Assembly (NCBI GenBank): GCA_003586115.2
Contig: QVOM02000116.1
Location: forward strand, 45,857,692 to 45,921,691
Direction of reading: 5' to 3'
Source: Salvator merianae
Taxonomy: Eukaryota > Chordata > Lepidosauria > Squamata > Teiidae
DNA length: 64,000 nt
A program made the translations under genes and the position numbers. Below the pieces are notes generated by a model, which was not told where the DNA came from, made no database searches, and was given only the letters and a program-made list of their open reading frames with translations. The stretch's first letter is position 1; each line of letters starts with the position of its first letter. Of this stretch, positions 40,001-55,000 are shown piece by piece.

Positions 40001-43000
40001 TCATCTTGAAGTTGGCTGATTAGTCAAACCATAGTTAAGATTAAGTGCGGTTTGGTCAAGATGAGGTACAGTTACTTGTAACCAGAAAAGAAAGCAATCC
40101 AGCAATACAATCCAACAGTGGCAGCCTGTCGCTTTAAGGGCGGGTGTTCGGAACCCATGGGAAGGGGGCAGTTGTTGGCCATGGGGCCTCTGGACCTCCG
40201 TACTGTCGCGGCAGGCCACTGCAAGAACTGAGCAGCAGACTGTAAAGTGTTGAGTTGATTGAGAACTGTATATAATATATATATAAAAAGAGGTGAGGGA
40301 TAACTGTGAGAGTCATTTTAAAGCAGATGAAGAGGGAATGTGAGTTACAAGAAAGAGTCCTAGGACCTTTCTGCACTAGGCCTTATTCTGGATTATATCC
40401 ATGAATAGGAACCTGCTGTGTACATGATTGTAATCTACACTAGCATGTGGATGGCAGGTCCCTGTTCCAGAGTATAATCCAGAGTAGGGCCCAATGCTGA
40501 AAGGGCCCTAGTTAGAGTGCTCAGGAAAAGGTGTTCAGAAAGAGGTTCCTGAAGGGAAAAATTGAGCGCAAGATTGTAAAGAGTTTGTCAAGCTAAATCT
40601 TTTTTTCTGTGGACTTTTGGCCACCGGTTAGCTTCCTAGATTGGTGGCAAAACATTTACAGAGAGAAGATTCGACTTGGAGAACTCCTATGATGCAGAAC
40701 TCAGACTCTGAGGTATAGATACTCACTATTATATGAAGGAAAAAATGAGGCTTGCCAGCTGAGGAGGTGTTCAGACATTGCTGATGAAACTATTCTAGAG
40801 GGTGGTAGGAAAGTAGAGACGGTGGCTTCTTCTATGAACAACCAGAGAAAAAGGTGAAAGTGTTACAGAATAAGCTGGGCATATTGTTTCTTCCTATTTT
40901 TATTTCTATTTATGCTGTTTTTGAAGTAGTTTGCTGAGTGAATTTAACTTTATAAAAAACCCTTAACTAAGCATTCTTCATAATTTTGACAGTCCTTGCC
41001 AGTTGTCCCCGTACTACATTTATTTCCTCTACCTCTCTTCCAAGCTGAGGTTACAGACAGGGATTTAAAGAGACCATTATGTAAAAGCAGCAGATTAAAG
41101 AAATCTATGTAGTGGCAGTAGATAAGTGGCTTACCATTGGCGGACATGGCCACAGTCTGCCAGCCCATCACAGTGTTAAATTTAGATTTAATTAGCAACC
41201 ATATTACATCTAAGGCAAATTTTTTAAATGATCTTTTTAAAAGCGAACAAAAACATGAGAGAGCTGCCTCGGCAGAAAGTAATGAGATTTCAGTGCAGTC
41301 ACTCTGCCATTCAGAAGCTACCCGCTAATCGTTGCAGGTACTTTCTCAATAATGTTTGTTAAATATTAGGGATTTTATCTGCTATAATAGGGATGTATTG
41401 AACCACTTGAAAGTAGTAGCATACTGGAGGTACAGATAAGCACTCATGTTCAAAAGGTGTAAGAGTTGTATCTATTGTTTAAGCTGCTTTAGAATTACCA
41501 AAGTAGGACTTGGTATGCTTTGAAATTAAATTACCAAATCCACACACTTTTGTTTAGAAGATGCAGCACTATGTTGTATGGTACCATTTTGTTCTGTGTC
41601 ATCTTTACAAGCATCTCCATTTTTTTTTGCAAAGTTCTGTTGAGTATCTGCAGTCAGCTTGCAGGCTTTCTGCCCACAGCTACTAGTTCAAGCATCCCCA
41701 ATAAATGTACTAACCTGTATGAGTCTCCTTTAATCTATGCTGGAACAATAGTCCATATTGTTTGACTTGTAAGAATTTCCATTTGTGAGAACATACCAGC
41801 TATTCAACTTAGAATTTTGTTTCTGCTTAAGCAACTTCTGATTTTATTGGCGGCAATGCAGCTTCCTTTGGTTATGGTAAAAATAGGCATTATTATTCAG
41901 AAAGCTCTTTGATTTTGTTTACATAGCTGTGAGTTGTATCTTTTCTGGCATAGCTGAGATGCTGCTGCGATATTGTTGCCTAGGATTCAGTTTACGTGTC
42001 TTCAACTTGATCTCACTACTCTGGTTTCCAAACCAAATTTGATTGAGTGGATTGGCTAGTAGCTTGGAAAAAAGACTGGGAATGGCAAAGGCCTTCTTGA
42101 CGGTTGTTTAGATAATAAATTCAAAAATTAGGCTCTTTTGAATGGGGTGAAATGATGTTCCACTCTGTCATCAATCAACAACAACAATATGCTTTTGTGA
42201 TAATGTTCTGTAGTTTTAATTCTTTGGTTCTACTAGGTAATATTTTTATGATGTGTAACCACCCTCAGCTCCTTATGGAGTAAAGATGGGCTGTAAAAAC
42301 TAAGGTATAAAGTGTAGTAGTCTGTTGAGCAATTAAGAGCTGTACAAATGATTGCTATATTAATGAGTAGTCTCCAAAGACAGAGAGATGAGTTCTAGAT
42401 TCAAATTGCCAACAATATTAATTTAATACACAATATTTTATTGTTTGAATGATACATAACCTAATCAGATGTTAACACTGTAGTCTTTGCTATTTCTTTT
42501 TGAAATTAGACCTTACTGATATTTTATAGACTATGATATACATATGTGTACGTTAATAATGGCAGCCTTATGAATACCATAAGATGTCCTCATATTTTTA
42601 ATGTGAAGTTACTGACATCTTGTTTTTTGTCCTCCTTGTTGTATGGTTCTCATTAAGGGCCTAAATAAGTGCTCTCCACTGTTGGAAGAATTTTTCAGTG
42701 TTGAAAGTTCCTCTCTCGTGTTTCTGGTTGTCAGAATATATGATACTATGTTTTGTTCCTTTAGTGCTGAGGCTAATATTGTTTTTCATGTCTTCAGCTT
42801 CTGGAAATTAACTGGACAGGATTGACCAATCTTCTGGATATTCCTGGACTGAAGTAAGCTGAAAACAAAATAAGATTTTTTAAAAGTATATGTAAGTGTG
42901 GGTTTTTGTGTACACCAAGTACTTGCAAAGAATGAAACTTTTTGTGTTCTCAAGCTCTTAGCTGTATGTTCTAAAGAGCTGTTAGAATAATGTGATAGCT

Positions 43001-46000
43001 GAATGTAATGTTAAACTGCATATTAAAATTGGCTCAAGTTTGATAGCATGCGTGGTGGCAGAGTCTGTAAGGAGCAGGGTTAAAGTTTGCACAATATATT
43101 GAGAAAAATGTGTCTCTAGTTCTGTGGAAACTGATGAAACAGATACTGACACTGTTTAGTATGTGCAGTAAAGAACTTCTGCTTGATACAAAAGGAGGCC
43201 GGTGTTGAAAATGGATTAGGAATAGTTGCACTCCATCTTAAGGGTGAAAAGAGAAGCTTGGGGTGAATGAATCTGTCAAACACAGTTTCTTTTAAGATTG
43301 TTACACTGTTAATATCAGATTCTGTTTGCCCTTTGCGTAAGGGAGTTTCTATACAACTTTACTTGTTATGATTTTCTTTTTCTGTTGTTTTTTCTTTGCA
43401 AATTATTTATCCCCATCTAGATGAAGCTGCTGGGAACAGTAAGGAGTTTTTGAGTGAGAGGTTATCAATATGTCAGTGACACTCATTTCTTCAACTTAGG
43501 GTCAGGTTACCTAATAGAATTCCTTTCCTGTTACAGTCATGGGGATTGTCAGGTGCTATCTGCTGTGGATATCACAAATGGGTGACACCTTGCAGTTGTT
43601 TGTAGTTGAGCCTTATTCATGGTGGCACCAATCCTGTGAAATGCTCCCACCTCTGACATTAGTAAGGTGCCTACAATTATATCTTTTAAGTGCCTATTGA
43701 AATCATTCCTTTTCACTCTAGAATTCTCTGTGTGGATGCCTTCCTCTCTACTACCCCACTGTTTTATATCATGTTTTTATGTAACTGTTTTATCTACTTT
43801 TATTGTAAACTAGTTTGATATTTATAATGGGAAGTAGTATAGCAATTCAAGTAATTGTCCATTTCTCCTGAAAAAGCTATGCTGCCAAGGATAAAAGAGC
43901 TAAAGCTATAAAACATTTTACGCATTTAAAGAAAAAGGATTGAACATTCTGTCTTAAGCATTTTCCGTATGTGTTTAAGAAGTTCTGAGAAGCACAAGAG
44001 TGAGGAGCTTGATAACAGAATGCAATAAATGGATGAGAAGAATATGCATATAGGGCTGGAGACATTTCTCCAAATACAAACAAGATGTTTGTGTTTTCAC
44101 ATTCAATTGCAGGAAAATTGAGGAAAGTATTGAGGAAAGAACTGCATAATTATAGGTGGCAAGTACTCTGCTGTGCTGTTCAGCTGTCTGTTTTCTGATG
44201 AATCAATAGCATCGTTTGTAACTAGCAGCCTGTTAACATCTGCAAAAAGACATAATGTTTTGAGCAAGGAAAGCTGTTAGCTTACTAGCTATATTTGGCT
44301 CATCCTTTCAAAGACAAGAATGTGGCCATTCTAGTTTTGTTGCACTCCAGGTAGTACCAGCTTTGAGATGGTAAATATTTGAGGCTAACTTGTAGACGTC
44401 TGCCTAATACCATCAGCTCAGAAATGTCTGACTTTTAGTTGTATTTCTTTTTCTTAAGGTATCTCATAATTTAAATCTTTGTGTAAAAATTCTAGAAAAA
44501 ACTATTGATTTATTTAGAGCATTTCTATGCCTTTTCTTCAAAGTCTCAAAAACAAGGTGGAAAACAATTAAAAATAGCAAAATATGGGCACAGATATGCA
44601 TTTATGAAGCAAACAGCTAAGTGAACAAATAAGTTTTTGACAGATGGCTAAGCGATAGAATAGTAGGCACTTCATGAACTGAGGAGAGAGCATTCAAGTA
44701 TATGGGCTTCGTCACAGAAAAGGCCCTGTTGTTGGACACCACAAGATGACATCCAGTCATTGGTGATATCTGCAGCAGGATTTTCCCAGAAGACTGCAGC
44801 AGACTTACTGGTCTGTACCGGGGAAGGCAATCTAGCAAGTACCCTGCCCCCAAGATGTTTAGGGCCTTATATACCAAGCTGATTGGCAACCAGTGCAATT
44901 GCTTAAGCATAAGTGTTATGTGTGCCCAAGTGGCACTTTACTCAACAACCTGGCTCAAGGGTAGCCTCAAAAAGAACACATTATAGTAATTCACATATGG
45001 AGTTACCACTGCACTGACCACATTAGCCAGGCTTTCACTATCCAGGGAAGGGAGCAGATGAGATACCAGCGAAAACTGGTGGTAGATGCTTCTTGGGTTT
45101 CCAGTGAAAATGATGATTCCAGAAGTTACCTATAGGCTACATATCTGTTGCTTCTGAGGGAGAAAAATCCCGTCTAGAGCAGACAAATTCTATTCCTCCC
45201 AAATTTGGAACTTCCTATCTAAAAGGTCTCTGTCTTGTCATGATTCATCCTCACTGCACCCAGGCTCCAATTCAGCCTCTCCTGATTGACATGCTACAGA
45301 GAAATAAAAATGATTGTCCTCAGTGTATTTAGAATATCTTACTCCACAACTCCTGGTGACTTGATAGCATTGGTGACAAAATTGGTTCCCACAGCCTTGC
45401 TGCTAAGACACAGAGGCAGAGACATCCAGCATTACCTTCTGAGGTCGTTCCCACAGAAAGGAGTTGAATCGTCTCAACATAGTGCTTTCAGCGCCCAACT
45501 GATCTAAGAGGATATAGCGATTAACAGAATCAAAATCCGCTGACAAATCAAGAAGATCAGCAGAGTTGCACTCCCTCTGTCTATGTTCCGCAAGAGGTTG
45601 TTTGTCAGGGCAGCCAAGGTTGATTCTGTCCCATAGCCAGGTCTGAATCCAGATTGAAATGGATCAAGATAATCAGTTTCCTTTAAGAGATCTGGCAGCT
45701 GTACAGCCGCTACCCATTTTATCACCTGTTTTTTGTACTGGGCAGTAATTGGACTAGACCTCGAAGGCCAAGGAAGATTTTTTCAGGAGTAAATGTGACA
45801 CTGCATCCTGCAAGGATGCGTTCAGAACCCGCTGGACCCACTTAGTCTTCCCTCCATGGCTTGCTCTAATGAGCCAAGATGTGCAAGAGTCAAGCAGACA
45901 CTTGGTAGTGTGGACAGCTATAAGCGTCAATTGATGGCTTTCTGTACATTTCACCATGCTGTGTTGCAATCATCAAGTGCAGTAAGGTCTGTTTAGTAAA

Positions 46001-49000
46001 GAATAATTAAAGTAGGCTTTCATGTGCATGTGACTGTAGGCTGGCTATTTCTTCGAGGTTGCAGTTTTTATCTCATTTGCCTGTTGACTTGTTTGTTTAA
46101 AACATTTACGTACTGTAGAATGTAGGCTTTCACGGCCGATTTCAATCTCATTTGTAGTAGTTTTTGGCTGTTGTGCTTGTTCTATAGTTCTTCTGAGAGC
46201 CTAAGCTTTTGGATATAGCTAGTAAATGAGTAAAACTAGAGACACAAAAATCAACAATTTAAACCCTTTAAAAACTGAGTGGAACGAGGAGAGGAACAAG
46301 CATTCACACTAGGAAGGCCTGGATAAAGTGGTAGATGCTTAATAGGCACTATAAACTATAAGTGCATGCTCCACACAAATAGCAATGGGCAAGTAGCATT
46401 CCACAGAGAGGGTGCTACCACAGAGAAGGCTTGACAGAGGTGCAGTAGTTTCTCAAACTGCTACGTAAATAGCAATACAGATTTCAATTATAACTTGATG
46501 CTAGTATGCTTCCCCTTCCAGTGGTTGGAGAAGTTGCTATTCAGTTTCTTCAGCTGTATATTTAATGTGCCACCAAGCCAATATAAACACCTGCAGTGAT
46601 ATTTATGTAATTACTTACTATGTAGGGACTATGTGTTACAGCCGGGTCAGCAAATTCAGTTCATCACAAAGGGAGAATCTTCACAAGTACTCCTGACTCA
46701 TTAAACCAACTCAGGTGTATGAAGTTGCTTCCTAAAGACATTCAGAGTAATTGTTCTCTCAGAAATCAGGAAAATACTATCCTGTGTTCATTTAAATTAT
46801 TTTTATGAAGGCTGAGTTTAGAATTCTGATTAGTTAGATGGTTTTTAGACTGATATTTGGCTTTTTTATTTATTTAATTTATAAATAAATTATATTTATT
46901 ATCCTCAGGGCAGCTCACAATAAAGTCATTATAAAAACAGATAAAATATGGCTGTCACATTATCTAGCAGAATGAAAGTTAGAAGAAATTTATTTAATTG
47001 GGGTTTATTTCCTGCCTTATATTGAAAGGTCACAAAATGGTATACAAGACCAAACTTTTTTTAAAAAATGAAAGAATTAAAGCAAAAATAAAACATGTTT
47101 ACAATATAATTATATAATTATTATATAATTATATATCTTTCAATTATCACTCCCAAATCCCAAATAACCTTTATCTAGAACAAATTAGACACTTCATAAA
47201 TTACATGGGTATGCAGTAGCAGCTGACTACAGGTAAGGGCAGTGGGAAGCTCTGAGATGGGTCAGATCAAAAGTTTTGTAGCTTGGCATCTGCTTCAGGT
47301 GGCACAAATGAACTGGTGTACAGCAGGTGGAGGAGATTCTGCCTACTACTATGTGTAGGTTACTAATGTTGTTTAAGGTTCCAGGCGCTGTGGAGCCAAC
47401 TCATTCAAGCTTTATATCTGCCTCTGAAGATGGCAAAAGGGTTAATAGGCTCTTGTTTCAATCAACTGCTTTTCTAGAAAAGTTTTCTAATAGGCTGTTA
47501 AAGCTTGTCAATGGCGTTTCATTCAAGGTTTGACAAAACAAAGGAAACTAAAGCAACTCTGAGTGAATGTTAGAAGACTTTTTGAAATACTGTAAACATT
47601 AATTAGCAATATGTGGAAATTTAAAATCAGTTGCTGCTTTATGAATTGTGTGGTATCAACAAATCTCAAATGCCTTCTTTGCTTCTTTGTTAACAAAATT
47701 TAAAAGTATGGGTTTAAATACTGGAAGAATACATTCAAGTAACATTGGACTGGTCTATACGAGCAGTTTTGGGGACAGCAATATGATCTACTCCTACCTG
47801 TTCTTTTAATTAGATAATTGAGATACCACAAGGACAACACATAATGGGGAGCACTCTCTCGGTTTAAATAATTTCTGTCTGATAACTCTTTTTTTTACCT
47901 TCATTTTACCATTGTGGACACCCATTTTTAGTTCAGGGCCCTGCCTCTCGATCTGTCTTTAGTATCCCCACACTTCACTAAAATGCTTTATTTGGGTGTT
48001 AGGCTAGACACAGAGACCAGATTTCTCTCTCTGAAGATAGGATGAGATCCATGATGCCTCTCACTTGGACTGGTCCTTGACTTTCCTGGTCTCTTGGTTG
48101 CACTTGACAGGCAAGCATGCCTCCACCTGCAGGATATACAATGCCAGATGGAGAGCATTCCACCTGTGGAGTAGATCCACTTTGGCCTCACATCAGTCAG
48201 ATCTTAACATTTCTTCAGGATGGCCTTAGGAAAGAATTGTTGATTAGTGTCATCAAGAGACAGGTATATGCATTTCCATTGTTTCTTGAATTGTCAGCTG
48301 AGATTCATCTGTCCTCACATTCATCAAGTGCTTTTTGAAGGGTGCCAAGGCAACGTTGCCCCCTGTGGTGCCCAGGTGTTCTTCCTGGAGCCTCAGCTAG
48401 GTTCAGAAGACTCTTCTCAAAGAGTTAATTCAAGACGTTTCCCTCAAAATTCTGATATACAAGGTAACATTCCTCAGACCATTACCTTGGTGAGACATGT
48501 CCTAGAGACATGGCACGTAAGATAAAGCCTTCTTCCAGATCGGCTTCAACCTTGGCAGACTTTGGTTTGGCAGCATCAATAGAGGTCTGCAGAATTGCAA
48601 CCTGGATTTCACTGTCCACATTCTCCAGTCGCATTTGGAGAAGTATTGTTCTACAGAGGCAGTCTTCGAGCACAGGGTCTTGCAGTGTATTGCTGCAGAC
48701 ACAGTAGGGTGGACATACATGCAAGGGGAGATGGCGTATGTTTCTGCCTTAAATCAGATGGGGAATCTTCGTACTGGGCCCTTCTGGGAACGAAACATTA
48801 CACGTAAGTGAATTAGGTGTGCCACCTACCCCTGGTTTGCAGGTTATCATCTGGAGAATTGTCTGTCATTGTTTATTGCAGGTAGCAGAGGATCCAGTGG
48901 TGTGAGTTTTGTCACACCATCAAGAACAGGAGATAAGGAGATGGTGCACGGTATTTATGGTTTAAAGAGTGCTGTCTACTAGTTGAGTGTAAAAGAGCAG

Positions 49001-52000
49001 TAGGAGTAAAAACCAGATTCTGACATCCTTCTGGAATGTACTATCATATTTTAGTCTGCTTTGATTTTCTCATTAGCAGTGGTGTGGCAAGGTTCGTTTT
49101 TTGTATAGTTAAGTGTACACTGGATAGCACCAATTGTTACACTGGATAGCAATTGTTACACAGGCTGACCTGCTCTGAGAATGAGACTGTGCTCTAGTAG
49201 CTATTAAGAAAAGAACATAATTCATCCCCTTAAGAAGCTGCATCAGTGGTGACTGAAACTATTGCCTTAGGTATAGGAATTGTGCAAGAATGGCTTCTGC
49301 TCATACATGTCCTTTCTTTTTTCATTGGCGGCTATGCCCCTTTGGAAGGGTATTGTCAGGTCAGCTTTTGGCAGCAGTTACCAGACACATGCTGCCCTCT
49401 TCTGTTTTATAGGAACTTGGTGTTGGAATTCAGTTTTATTTTAAAGTGCTTTTGCAAACGTTAGGTTCAGATATATCAGAGTTTGATATATGCAGAGTGT
49501 GCCACTTAGAGGCAGCACTGTGGATGCATTTTGGTGTGGCCTCTAGCTACTTCTGAATATTACGTTCCATCAAGTATATTATTCTTGTATATGAACTAGC
49601 TTCTAAAAGAGTAATTAACTTTTACACCTGGATTATATTATGCTAACATCTGATTCATCGATATATCATGCAAAGCATAATAATCTAGAGCAATGAATCT
49701 TCTATTCTGTTCAGCAATATTTAACACCTAGTAATTATGATGAAAGATAACACAAATAATACAAAGCTTATTGAGCTTTCTCCAAAGTGTATACTACTGT
49801 TTCCATCTTGTGGCTGTTGAAGGTAAAAATGTCAGGGTGCATGCAAATTTTGCAATTTCTTTGTTCATATTTTAGATCAATATATGTTTCAGTGTCGCAT
49901 AGGTCATGTGGATATATTGTGTGTGAGAAACAGAGAGAAAGGCTGCATCTAGATGTCAGTTACTTATTCTGCCATATTTGGATATTCCAGAATAAAACAT
50001 GGATATTCCAGAATATCCGTGTTTTATTCCAAAATATCCAAATATAGTGGAAAAAGTAAGCGATGTCTGAATGCAGCCAAAGAGAACAGAGGTGAATCAA
50101 ACTGCTCATTGTGTGACAGGTTTGTTACTGATATGTATGATGTGAGTAAACCCAGTAGGAAGGAAGGAAAGTCTTGCTTTTGTTAGAAGTTCTCAACTTG
50201 CAGCTGTTTCGCATCTCCCATTTTAATAGCTAGCTGCTTCCCTTTGAATGCAACAGCTTCCAAACTAATCACACATTGCATTTTACCTTATCCTTATTTC
50301 TTATAAAAATATAGGCCATTTACAGAAAGGACAAAAGCAGAAACCTCAAAATTGCAGATTTCATGATGACAGAATTGTTTCAGAACTTCAACTAAACATA
50401 TTTGGATGTCATAGGTATAGATGTATTTGATATGTCCATGTGTATCTTGTTGCGTTTTACCTTAATGTGCTGGTGATTTGCCAGAAATACAGGTTCTGAG
50501 TTGAGGCCATCCTGCTTTGTGGCTTTACCAGCAATCCTAGTGGTATAGTAATAACATAAAATATGGCTTAGCCAGGATGTCTTAAAATATCCTTTTTTAT
50601 TTTTTCTCTTCAACAGCGGTTTATCAGACACTATAATACTAGATATCATATCCAATTATCTGGTGCTTCCAAATCGGATCACTGTACCTCTTGTCAGTGA
50701 AGTGCAGATAGCTCAGTTGCGCTTCCCCATACCAAAGGTAAGAATTCTGCCATAATGTTCTGAAATAACACAATTAGTATAGCTATTTTGAGGTCTGAAG
50801 AATGATGTATTCCAGAAAAGCCTAAACGTTTTGGTTAGGAAGCTCTTCACTTCCCTTATGCTTCTGTTTAGAATATTAAGCGTGCGCAGATCTAGTTGGC
50901 TGGGTCCTTCCAAATTAGTTGACAAACGAGATTTTTCCCATAGTAATCTTGAAGGAAACTACAGGGAAATTGATTGCTGCACTTAGCATATAAAGAGACC
51001 TTAAGACACAAATCTTACGGTGGGTTTAATTGTTCGGTTTGAACACCTAAACTTCATTCTGTTGTCTGCCATTGTTGAAATCATGGGCAGCATTAATTAA
51101 TTAAATATTTTTCTTTATTTCTCAGGTTAATGTTAATGCTTTGCTGCACACAGGTAGCATTTTCAGTTAAGAACTGTATGATGGTAATACAAACTTTAAT
51201 GACAGTGAATAAAAATTAAGACATTCTCAACTAGAATGTCTACATTTGTGAATAGAAAATCCGTATGTAATATTTTGGGGAGTCTGTGTAATTAACTTCC
51301 ATAAATAAGCTCAGTCTGATGTGGCTCATGTCTAGGACCAATGTAAGAGCAATATATAAAAACTCTTAAATCAGATTTATGAAACCTCTGACTCTCTAGA
51401 GGGTGGTACTCCCATCATGGCCAGTAATAAAGAATCATGGGAGTGGTAGCCCAGCGATGACTGGAAGTTGGCCTGTGCCTGACCCTGCTTTAACTGAGCA
51501 CAAGGTTTGAACATGTAAAGTAGATTGTCTGTGATTCTTTCTCTGGCTGTTCCAACATACTGATTCTACTTTTATATGAATATTTATATGAATCTTTGAA
51601 GCAGAATCAGCTTTTGGTCCTGTGATATTATGCAGGAGTACTCAGGTTTGACCCAAGCCCGTTGTTGGCCATTCTCCTTTAACTAGAAATAATTTGTGTC
51701 TTATAACTGAATGATGTCTAAAGCAGAATTATTTTTCTTGCATCTTGATAGGGTGTTCTACGGATACACTTTATTGAAGCTCAGGATCTTGAGGGAAAAG
51801 ATACTTACCTAAAGGGAATTGTAAAGGGAAAGTCTGATCCTTATGGAATAATTCGTGTAGGTAATCAAATTTTCCAAAGCAAAGTCATCAAAGAAAATCT
51901 CAATCCAAAGTGGAATGAAGTTTATGAGGTATGATGTTAAACATTGATAATACTAAGTTATATATAACTGTTCATTGTGAATAATTTAATAACAATAATG

Positions 52001-55000
52001 AAAGGATTTTTTTTTTAAAAAAAAAAATATTGGTAATACTCCCATCTGTGGAAGCTGATTTTTCATTCCTCTTTCTTGCACAGTAAGAATGTGTTTCTGC
52101 TGCCTGCTCAGCGCTCTTCCTTAACCTCTGATACCCTCTCATGTTACTCTTAGTGAGAAGCTATAGTTGTCCTGTTAACTCTGACCTTTTATGCCCAGTT
52201 TGGTTTGCTGCTGAGCTATGATTTGTGACTAAACGTGTCCTAGGTACTGGTAAACTGTTGTTTGCAACTAAGTATGAACTGAGAGAGGATGCTTGGCAAA
52301 CACAGGTTTTTTCACAAATCTTCAGACCACAGTATGGTATCATTTTTGGACTTCTCCAACTGAACAGCGGCTTTATATATGCTACACTGTTAGCCTAAAG
52401 TAGATGTCAGGCCCACAGATTGTGCTGTTTTGTTTAAAAGTGATTACAGTAGGTGCCGGAGGATCCTTTTTCTTTAAACTTTTTATTCACTGTATCAAAA
52501 GCACTCTTTATAGCAGTCATAGGATGCATTATTCTCTTTCATGCTTTGGCTCAAGATGGAGTTTTGAAACTTAATTCTGTATCTTGACCTCTAGTGACCT
52601 GAAGCTGTAGAAGCTATTGGAACGTTGCAAATGTATTTTCCTACATGTTGATGAGGCTTAACTTTAGACAGGCAATTATAATGTTTCTGAGTATTTTGAG
52701 ATGCATATCCTTAGTTATATTCTGTCTGTTTGAGTTAAATAATATATCTCATTCTATAAGCGTGAAGATGTAAAAAAAAGAATTTCATTTTTTAGCCATA
52801 AAGGTAAATCTGAACAATATTTTTACATTCTTAGATGTTGTATTTATTCTTCCAACAACTCATAATAATTTGCAGTATGCTAAAATTATGTAAATCAGGT
52901 AAATAATAGTTCAGTAATAAATCACAAAGTCCCCAGATCAGATCAAATTGTAAAGCAGTATTACAAAAAGCTTGCAAAAATAGGTTTATTGAAGGCTATA
53001 TGTCAGCTTGCACCAAGGTGGGCAAAGCCATGCCCAAGGGCTTGTACTCCTTCTTTCATTCTTACATGGAAGCAAATAAATACTTAGAAGAGTAAGGCTG
53101 AATTAAAATGAGAGAAGCAACCACAATTTGTAAGGGTATAGGTATTTCCAGTCCTCCATGTCTTGGTAACCTGCATTTTTTGACTTTTTTTAAAGTCATA
53201 ACTGTTTTAATTTCTATTTTACTTGATTTAAATATGGGCTTGTAAACTATATAAAATATTTATGTTAATTTCTAGGCCTTAGTGTATGAGCACCCAGGAC
53301 AGGAATTGGAGATTGAGCTCTTTGATGAAGATCCAGATAAGGATGACTTCCTGGGAAGGTAGATGCTAAAGACATCTTTTAGTATTACTAAAATGCAAAG
53401 AACAATTATGAATTTGAGTTGCATGTTTCTGGCATTGTGTCATCTTTAGTCCCAATTCTGTCTCATCACTTCACCATCAAAGTCATTTTTTCTCTTATGG
53501 ATTGAAATGGGGAAGAAAAACTAAATTAAAGCCCTGAAAGGGAAATAGCATCTCCAAGAAATGTTCCTGACGTTATGCAGCTGAGTAAAATTCTGTGGGT
53601 TTTCAAAATGCTATGATATTTTGTGTATGGCATTTTTTAAAAATGCCTCCTTTCCAGAATGATAGAAAATCTATGCTGCTTGTAGTGAATGAAGAAAGAC
53701 ATGCTTCCCTGGATGGTTTGCAGTTCCTGTACTGTGCCTTATTTCCTTCTTGCTGGAGCTTTTACGTTTATGCCCTTGACTGCTTGATGGGTAGGACTTT
53801 GGGGGACAGTCCTTTACAAAGTTCCTTCCTAGTTCCCTCCACCTCCCCAAAGAATACATCTATGTTTTAGTTCCAAGATCAGATAATAGTGTTTCCCAAA
53901 GCAGTTGCAAATGATGGCATTTTATTTGCACATTGCAGTAGACTAGTTAATTTTTTTTCCCTTTGGAATGAAAGGAACTTGGATGTCATACTCCTCATTT
54001 TAAGAAGGATATAAATATTGTTGCCTATTATTTTTATACCCCATCTACCATTTTGCTTGAAGTCCACCTTTGCAGCCTACAGGCATAAATAGTGATGGTC
54101 TGATATATCACCTTCTTCTCCTAGCCTGATGATAGACCTAACTGAGGTTGAAAAGGAGCGTCACCTAGATGAGGTAAGTGACTATCCTTCCAAAGAATTC
54201 AAGCAATACTGTATTTATTTATTTATTTGCATTTTTATCCCGCCCTATAAGGTCTCAGGGTGGGTTACAACAATTAAAATAACAACAACAACAAAACCTC
54301 ATAAAAGGCACTCAATAAAACAGGAGTCTGAAAGTAGGGAGGGAAAGCTGTACCTTTAGCCAAAGGCAAGGGTGAATAGGTGCGTCTTTATTGCTCTCCT
54401 AAAGATGTAAAGTGAGGAAGCTTGACGCACCTCAGGGGGAAGAGTGTTCCACAGTCTGGGGGCCAGCACTGAAAAGGCCCTATCCTGGGTGTCCACCCCT
54501 TTAGCTGTTGAAGGTGGTGGTACAACCAGGAGGGCCTCATCCTGTAGGCTGTGTGTAACCATTATTCTTCACCACTCTTCTTGCGCAAGGTTTGAAAAAA
54601 AAAATTCCAGCCTTCATGAGATGATGTAAACAAGGAGTGAGATCATATAACTAAAGCACAATCTGTTTGTAAGAATTTAAGCATTTCTGCAATCATTATT
54701 TGTATCTGAAAAGACTGAAAGGGGGAAGATTGATTGGTTAAGGCTGAACCAAACCTAACTAAGGCTGTATTTGAGTGCAGCGTTATCTTAAGGTGGCGTT
54801 GAGAGTTTCACTGCCATATTAAATTATTTCTAATGTCCCAAAACATTTCATTATATTAAATGTAGTCCCCACACAGTAAACAAACAGGTGAAATGCGCTT
54901 GCAGTAAGACCAGGCGGCATCTTCTAAAACAGCTGCAAAATGGATGCATTCAAGATGGGCAAAACATCTCAATCCCAATAAAAATTAGTTAGCAGACATA

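Larger units (their letters stand above)
31903..42797 (+). other. ESYT2: ESYT2 intron 6 (10.9 kb)
   Basis: Phase 0. Holds repeat copy B, a LINE tail, an antisense L1 3' end and two inverted-repeat elements, listed separately. Stretches 33600-34160 (GC-richer, open frames of 62 and 106 codons, not recognised), 35000-37780, 37930-40110 and 40510-42790 have no assigned feature, apart from LINE-tail-like text at 42230-42320. Confidence 0.8.
42854..50616 (+). other. ESYT2: ESYT2 intron 7 (7.8 kb)
   Basis: Phase 2. Contains a + LINE tail, a large antisense LINE, further antisense LINE pieces, a DIRS-like fragment and a palindrome, all listed separately. The segments 42900-43570, 43860-44590, 47160-47990 and 48830-49930 show nothing I can assign. 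Confidence 0.8.
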
